Positions 42,501 through 46,231 of a DNA stretch of 46,231 nt are shown here, in pieces. Location: contig CAISZI010000001.1 in the NCBI GenBank assembly GCA_903889905.1, positions 1-46,231 of the forward strand, in the 5' to 3' direction. How positions within the stretch are numbered: position 1 is the first letter of the stretch; each line of letters opens with the position of its first letter. The translations under genes and the position numbers were made by a program. This DNA comes from Candidatus Wirthbacteria bacterium (GTDB lineage: Bacteria > Patescibacteriota > CG2-30-54-11). The notes below the pieces were generated by a model. It worked only from the letters and a program-made list of their open reading frames with translations, did not search any database and was not told the DNA's origin.

Positions 42501-45500
42501 ATATCGACGTGACAACAACCGGTGTTGAAAACGGCCAGACTGTTACCTGTTATATTACCGATCCAGCGGAACATTCTGTCGGTCCCGTTAGCGGTCTGAT
42601 AAACAGTAACGCCACCACGATTGCTTCCGGCGCTCTCACTTCATTGAATGATGGGACGATTACTTTGAGCTGTCTGGTTGCTGACGTTGCAGGCAACCAG
42701 GTATCGACTCCTAGTTCAAATGTTTCTACTAAAGACGTCATCGCGCCCAGCCAGCCAGCTGATGGCGACATTATACCAAACCTGGGCTCCACCGAGATCA
42801 TTTCACCCGCCAATGAAGACACCCAAACCATCACCGGCACAGTCGAGCCCGGCGTCACGGTTGAAATCGTGGTCGATGGGACGCCAACCGGAGTTACTGC
42901 AACTGCTGATGAAGACGGCTCGTTTACCTTTACGGCAGGTGCCGAGGGCGACTTGGGAACGGCGGGATTGGTTGGAGCAGATTATGATGAAAAAGCGGTA
43001 ACTTTCACCATTACGGATCCAGCGGGTAATCCTACCACCACCAATCATGCCATTACCTTTACCAAAGATTTCACGCCGCCCGTGCTGACGTCGATTGCGA
43101 TCGCCAAAACCAATGGTTATACCACGACGACGACGCCTTCGATTACCTTCACTGTCGATGAAGATGCCGCGGATATGGCTTTTAGTTGCGATGCCGGTAC
43201 ACATTGGAGTAATTGGATTGTCATGGCATCCCCGACCACAGCCTTTAACATCACCAACGGAGCTACGGGTTGTACTGCAACCAATGATTCCAAAACGATC
43301 ACGGCCAAAGTGCGAGACAGTTTTCACAACGAATCGACAACGGTTTCCGATACGGTCAGTTATGACAATGTCAAACCAGCAGTTGCTTCCATTGTCTCCA
43401 ATCCCAACCCGGCCAAAGCCGGCAGCGTAGCAGTAACCGTTACCTTGACAGAAGCAACGTCGGGTATTGATACCTCCGTTGCCCCGGTAGTGGCCTTGCA
43501 GGACAGCGGCGATCACGCGGTTGCGGCTGTTGCCGATGGCAGCCATACGAATGGGTATCGCAATGGCAACCATTTGATCTGGGACGGCACGATCAACGTC
43601 ACGGGACGAACCGACGGAACGCTCAATTACAAAGTTTCGGCTGCCGCGGATCTGGCGGGTAATGTCATGAACGAAAATGACAGCGCCGGCAGCGTGGTTG
43701 TTGACCAGATTGGACCAACCTATACCGTCAATAACGGGATAGAAGAAGGCCCGGTCCAAAGCGATACGATCAACATTACCGTGGATGATGCCACTTCTGG
43801 CGTGAACACGGAGACCGTTGCATACGCTTTCAGCGCCGAAACGGGAGCCTGCAGCGGGCTTGAATACGGCACTGCCTTCACTTCGGGCGACGGTTTTGAC
43901 ATTGCTGATAACCACACCGACTTCCTTTGCGTCAAAGCGACCGATATGGCCGGCAATACGACCTATCATGAAGTTGGACAGCTCAACACCGACAACACGC
44001 CGCCGACCTTGACTTCGATTGCGATTACCGACCACAGTGGGTATACCAACGACAGCACCCCAGCCATTACCATTGTTTCTGCTGGCAGCCCGGCCGAAAT
44101 GTCCTTTAGTTGCAACGGTGGAGACAACTGGAGTGAATGGATCAGTTATGCCAGCCCGACCAGCGCTTTTGATTTAACCAGTGGAGCGACGGGTTGCACA
44201 GCTACCAATGAACTCAAAACCATTACAGCCAGATTGCGTGACACAGCGGGAAATATTTCGGGTACGGCGAATGACGCGACTCATTATGACAATGTGCCGC
44301 CGACTGGAACGGTAGAAGCTAGCGTACAGGTTCTTACCGAAGCCGGTTTGATACAAACCGTCACGGTTACTTATGACGAACCCATGGAGAGCACTTCGGC
44401 ACCAACCATTACTTTTGGCACCACTACAGGTATCTGGACTCCCGGCGTGGGAGCCTGGAATGGCGGCCCCAGCAAAACCGTCTGGACACAGACTTTTACA
44501 CTGTCTGATGCCAATGAAGAAAGAGCCAGCGTGTCGGTAAGCAGTTCAGGTGCCACGGATGTGGCTACTAACAGTGAAGGCACCAGCGTTGGGGATACGT
44601 TTGCGATTGATACGCTTGCCCCGACTTTACCAGTAAGTGGTATTGTGGGAACAACCATTCAAGGCGCTGCGGATACGATTACCCTTAACTTCAGTGAACC
44701 CGTTAAACCGGCAGATGGCACCTGGTCAGCGAACGAGTTCAGCGCCATCGCGAGCCCGGATGGCACGGCCAAGACCCTGGTTGGGGCGACGTTTAATCCT
44801 TCGTCCGGGGCTTCCCCGACATCAACCTTGATCATTACCCTGGCCGAAAACAGCACCAATGCCCAGACCTATCTGATTAATGGCAATGCGGTTGCAGTAA
44901 CGCCAACGAGCACGGCGATCACGGATGCGGTTGGGAATTACCTGGGTAATGGGAAAGTCGTCAGTTCCGCTACCAATACGGGGGATGTTGTCCATCCAAC
45001 TGTGACTCTAAGTTACAGCCCTGACCGCTATGTGAACCAAGGCGATTCGATCGCCATTACCGCCACCTTCTCCGAAGCGATTGCCTTGACGCCCCAAATT
45101 GCCATTGCTACTCAGGGAAATGGCAGCTTGTCCGCCACCAATATGGTCCGCACTTCAGCTACTGTCTGGACTTACAACTGGATTGCGCCGAGCGGGAATA
45201 ATAATGAAGGCACGGCGACAATTACCATTACCGGGAATGACCTGGCGGGCAATACGATCGGCACGCACAACAACAATACGCGACGTATCGATACTTATCC
45301 GCCCGTGGTGGACAGCTTTACGGTCAGCAACATTACCCAGACCGGAGCTGTTCTGCATGTCACGACCAATGAAAATGCGACCTGCCGTTATGCCGCAACC
45401 GACACCGATTATGCCAGCATGACGCTGATGGATACGACTGGAAACGTGACCACCCACGCCAATTCCTTAAGCGGTTTGTCGTACGGAACGCCCTATAATT

Positions 45501-46231
45501 ATTATGTCCGTTGCACTGACAGCTACAACATTATGGGTAGTTCGGCGCATGTCTTCTTTGCCACGCCGAGTGAGAATTCCGCTCCCCCACAACCCGTGAT
45601 TACCACCGCTGCCACAACCGTGAACGCCCCTTCTATTATCATCGCAGGCACTGCGGGTGCCGATACCCCTGTGGATACCGACCGTCTGATTAGACTCTAT
45701 GACGGTGGCGTCCAGGTCGGACTCTGGAGCCTGCAAGCCGGTCAAACCTCTTGGTCTATCACCGTTTCACTCAATCAAGATGCAGCCAATAGTTTTACAG
45801 CCACATCCACTGACGCGGCGGGCAATACAAGCTCAACCAGCGATGCGGTGGTGATCACCGAAGACAGCACTGCCCCGGTGATTGCAGCGCATGCGACAGT
45901 CACAGTAGAAGCGACGACAGCGGCAGGAGCCACGGTCACCTATACAGCACCCACTGCCACCGACAATGTGGATAGTACCGCAGCAGCAACCTGTTTGCCA
46001 GCATCGGGAACAGTGTTTGCGCTGGGAACGACACAAGTCACTTGTAATAAGACCGATACAGCAGGAAATCCAGCAACCGCAACGCACTTTAATGTCGTTG
46101 TTCACGACACAACCGCCCCAGTCATCGCATCACATTCAAATATAACCGGCGTTGAAGCTACCTCATCTTCTGGAGCCACAGTCACCTATACCGCCCCCGA
46201 TGCCACTGACAATGTAGACAGTACCGCAGCA
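39572..46231 (+). CDS. Giant secreted Ig-like/HYR repeat surface protein (3' end beyond window)
   Basis: I followed this frame codon by codon for 2220 codons to the window end with no stop, so the gene is incomplete at the 3' side. AAGGAG lies ten bases before the ATG. The product has a long basic N-terminus, a hydrophobic core (about 27-47) and a cleavage site after AYA at residue 53. Residues about 55-830 are invasin/filamin-like units with DQYGN, DQFGN, DTYNN, DQFGH and DAFDN motifs. Later parts hold Big/cadherin-like units, a duplicated 104-residue unit with paired Cys (1166-1269 and 1474-1576), SbsA-like units, an FN3-like unit (about 1911-2003) and HYR repeats from about 2101. No enzyme motif is seen. 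It is probably an adhesin or cell-surface fibre; the anchor would be in the missing C-terminus. Confidence 0.9.
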   Translation, partial: MVQFAKQLAKSWQVKPRTIRNLKRTWAMVTIVCMLQWAWGAPLSLLLPGKAYANPLTGVTYDLSGATVGSYVPASTAIGHFTPATLVTAGSTIIFTFPAGTDLNNGGGITIASDFEIEESGAAWTAPTILSIDAPNRTLTFTIDAASLNGGAGVITVKTSATAGGNEIRHPTAATTTGAFSVDTMGETDTINNVTFVAGAANYLGIAATATMTAGDVNVATVTAHDQYGNTATSYGGDQTLVFSGASGSPSPVIYPSAQNKLSRNMRFGLNTVITFTAGVATTALRLYNEEAAIVHIVAGGISSTGHDFTITVNPDVEYKLMWGTSPTTPRTAGQVWPTFTVKVTDQFGNRTDDTDMVTIAVDGGHPFVAPVATAHGAVNGLATFTTADNLVVNYSETGSPYYSWAYVTASAEGLVSTNANVLMYPAELASLSASPAGPLTLAAGAAQSFAVTGLDTYNNATGNITSSSTFAIVGAGSGCTWGGSYSATCTAHTIGDWTIRASNSGLHQDISLHVNPGTPTKYQIVDPTDGTVDASITVRINLLDAADNIVNGNTEQIRLNTTGAATGGGVVTMSHGGWGTIDITDHTPQTVNLSLQMVGGQPARDTSSTQNMIFDLGAPSQLIFSTEPSGTVVAGVPLATQPEVTIKDQFGHVRTADTTTITLTAYTDETCETPASGTLAGTDTEAAVAGVANFVGNGVNYHKAETIYLKASDGTNTKCSTAIVVSPAATHHFTLTAPANINAGGTRAAYTVTRYDAFDNLVISGDQTVYLYTDSTGLNAAFYNQANNGSTETQVTIAGGTSAKNFWYYDEKAGDWTIAASDATPAADGATGIADATDALSVLAPSIVSITSDATGAGTLKITQFIHFELTPNHAVTGEGSHVTGSYNGQVLVWSTTDSGAHYTATYTVTESDSDQTSPLQISGVTVTDTYNNTSATAGGSDIVKHIDATRPTISNVVIHDYFGWTNASLATSGWNIDVTTTGVENGQTVTCYITDPAEHSVGPVSGLINSNATTIASGALTSLNDGTITLSCLVADVAGNQVSTPSSNVSTKDVIAPSQPADGDIIPNLGSTEIISPANEDTQTITGTVEPGVTVEIVVDGTPTGVTATADEDGSFTFTAGAEGDLGTAGLVGADYDEKAVTFTITDPAGNPTTTNHAITFTKDFTPPVLTSIAIAKTNGYTTTTTPSITFTVDEDAADMAFSCDAGTHWSNWIVMASPTTAFNITNGATGCTATNDSKTITAKVRDSFHNESTTVSDTVSYDNVKPAVASIVSNPNPAKAGSVAVTVTLTEATSGIDTSVAPVVALQDSGDHAVAAVADGSHTNGYRNGNHLIWDGTINVTGRTDGTLNYKVSAAADLAGNVMNENDSAGSVVVDQIGPTYTVNNGIEEGPVQSDTINITVDDATSGVNTETVAYAFSAETGACSGLEYGTAFTSGDGFDIADNHTDFLCVKATDMAGNTTYHEVGQLNTDNTPPTLTSIAITDHSGYTNDSTPAITIVSAGSPAEMSFSCNGGDNWSEWISYASPTSAFDLTSGATGCTATNELKTITARLRDTAGNISGTANDATHYDNVPPTGTVEASVQVLTEAGLIQTVTVTYDEPMESTSAPTITFGTTTGIWTPGVGAWNGGPSKTVWTQTFTLSDANEERASVSVSSSGATDVATNSEGTSVGDTFAIDTLAPTLPVSGIVGTTIQGAADTITLNFSEPVKPADGTWSANEFSAIASPDGTAKTLVGATFNPSSGASPTSTLIITLAENSTNAQTYLINGNAVAVTPTSTAITDAVGNYLGNGKVVSSATNTGDVVHPTVTLSYSPDRYVNQGDSIAITATFSEAIALTPQIAIATQGNGSLSATNMVRTSATVWTYNWIAPSGNNNEGTATITITGNDLAGNTIGTHNNNTRRIDTYPPVVDSFTVSNITQTGAVLHVTTNENATCRYAATDTDYASMTLMDTTGNVTTHANSLSGLSYGTPYNYYVRCTDSYNIMGSSAHVFFATPSENSAPPQPVITTAATTVNAPSIIIAGTAGADTPVDTDRLIRLYDGGVQVGLWSLQAGQTSWSITVSLNQDAANSFTATSTDAAGNTSSTSDAVVITEDSTAPVIAAHATVTVEATTAAGATVTYTAPTATDNVDSTAAATCLPASGTVFALGTTQVTCNKTDTAGNPATATHFNVVVHDTTAPVIASHSNITGVEATSSSGATVTYTAPDATDNVDSTAA
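43067..43378 (+). repeat. 104-residue internal repeat, unit A
   Basis: Encodes a unit running from FTPPVLTSIAI through FSCDAGTHWSNW and GATGCTATND to YDNVKP. It is clearly paralogous to unit B at 43991-44299; the two Cys may form a disulfide outside the cell. Confidence 0.85.
43991..44299 (+). repeat. 103-residue internal repeat, unit B
   Basis: Matches unit A along its whole length (NTPPTLTSIAI, FSCNGGDNWSEW, GATGCTATNE, YDNVPP), with the Cys pair and Trp residues kept. The 204 residues between the units are of another type, so the copies are not directly adjacent. Confidence 0.85.
45872..46231 (+). repeat. HYR-domain repeats reaching the window end
   Basis: The first unit (45872-46114, 81 codons) begins APVIAAHATVTVEAT and contains TYTAPTATDNVDSTAA, a Cys, and a GTTQVTCNKTDTAGN stretch, the HYR pattern. 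The second begins at 46115 with APVIASHSN and repeats TYTAPDATDNVDSTAA before the window ends. DNA identity between the units is high, so more copies probably follow. Confidence 0.85.

Noticed and set aside
42803-44035. Minus-strand open frame of 410 codons within the giant surface gene
   Set aside because: Gly/Arg/Ile-rich shadow of a Thr/Ala/Asn-rich repeat protein; the plus-strand frame is continuous and has a signal peptide.
1-46231. CRISPR array, tRNA or rRNA gene
   Set aside because: I saw no regularly spaced direct repeats, no cloverleaf with a T-arm motif, and no rRNA-like segment in any gap.

Overview
The window looks like a chromosomal segment of a Patescibacteria/CPR-type bacterium. 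This is inferred from gene content, not from a search: a split PrgI/TraC/VirB4-like secretion cluster, small zinc-ribbon membrane proteins beside an SPFH and a bacterial PH-domain protein, a PolB-like exonuclease, RNase J, a SpoIID protein without any sporulation context, and a very large Ig-like surface protein. GC is moderate (roughly half) and the code is standard. Many genes have weak or no Shine-Dalgarno (SD) sequence, and at least three appear to start at GTG or TTG.

Layout. (1) Bases 1-9911, plus strand: a type IV secretion-like operon. It holds an unidentified hydrophilic protein (N-terminus possibly cut by the window edge), PrgI-like and TraC-like proteins, a VirB4-like ATPase, a 1032-residue cell-wall hydrolase with SLT-like and CHAP-like parts, and a membrane-anchored Ig-like protein. 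No relaxase, coupling ATPase or attachment site is visible. (2) 9912-14379, minus strand: dnaA, a candidate oriC interval, dnaN, recF and a DciA-like gene. (3) 14554-21978, minus strand: a secreted SpoIID protein with six PA14 domains, ribosomal protein L25, then five genes combining zinc ribbons, a receiver domain, a bacterial PH domain and an SPFH domain. (4) 22092-28875: a NUDIX hydrolase (the only plus-strand gene here), YraN, a small membrane protein, a PolB-like exonuclease, Glf and GalE (UDP-galactofuranose supply), RNase HII, ribosomal protein L19 and a NusB-NadM fusion. (5) 29004-39071, minus strand: FtsK, RNase J, a Lon-type AAA+ protein without a protease domain, a zinc-ribbon DUF3352-like protein, PNPase and S15. 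(6) 39572 to the end, plus strand: an open frame of 2220 codons with no stop, encoding a secreted adhesin-like protein that ends inside HYR repeats.

Most minus-strand genes are housekeeping: replication start, ribosome, RNA decay and chromosome segregation. The cell-surface theme is strong: secretion ATPase, two separate peptidoglycan-lytic proteins, galactofuranose precursors and a giant Ig-like protein. Intergenic gaps carry several palindromic elements. Two copies of a 31-bp-arm inverted repeat flank the ftsK-rnj block, a REP/MITE-like repeat sits in the dnaA-dnaN gap, and a composite repeat lies upstream of dnaA.

The most unusual items are the NusB-NadM fusion, the Lon ATPase lacking its protease, the zinc-ribbon receiver protein and its SPFH/PH neighbours, the SpoIID-6xPA14 protein, the hydrolase whose SLT domain lies between two copies of an AYA motif, and the giant repeat protein.
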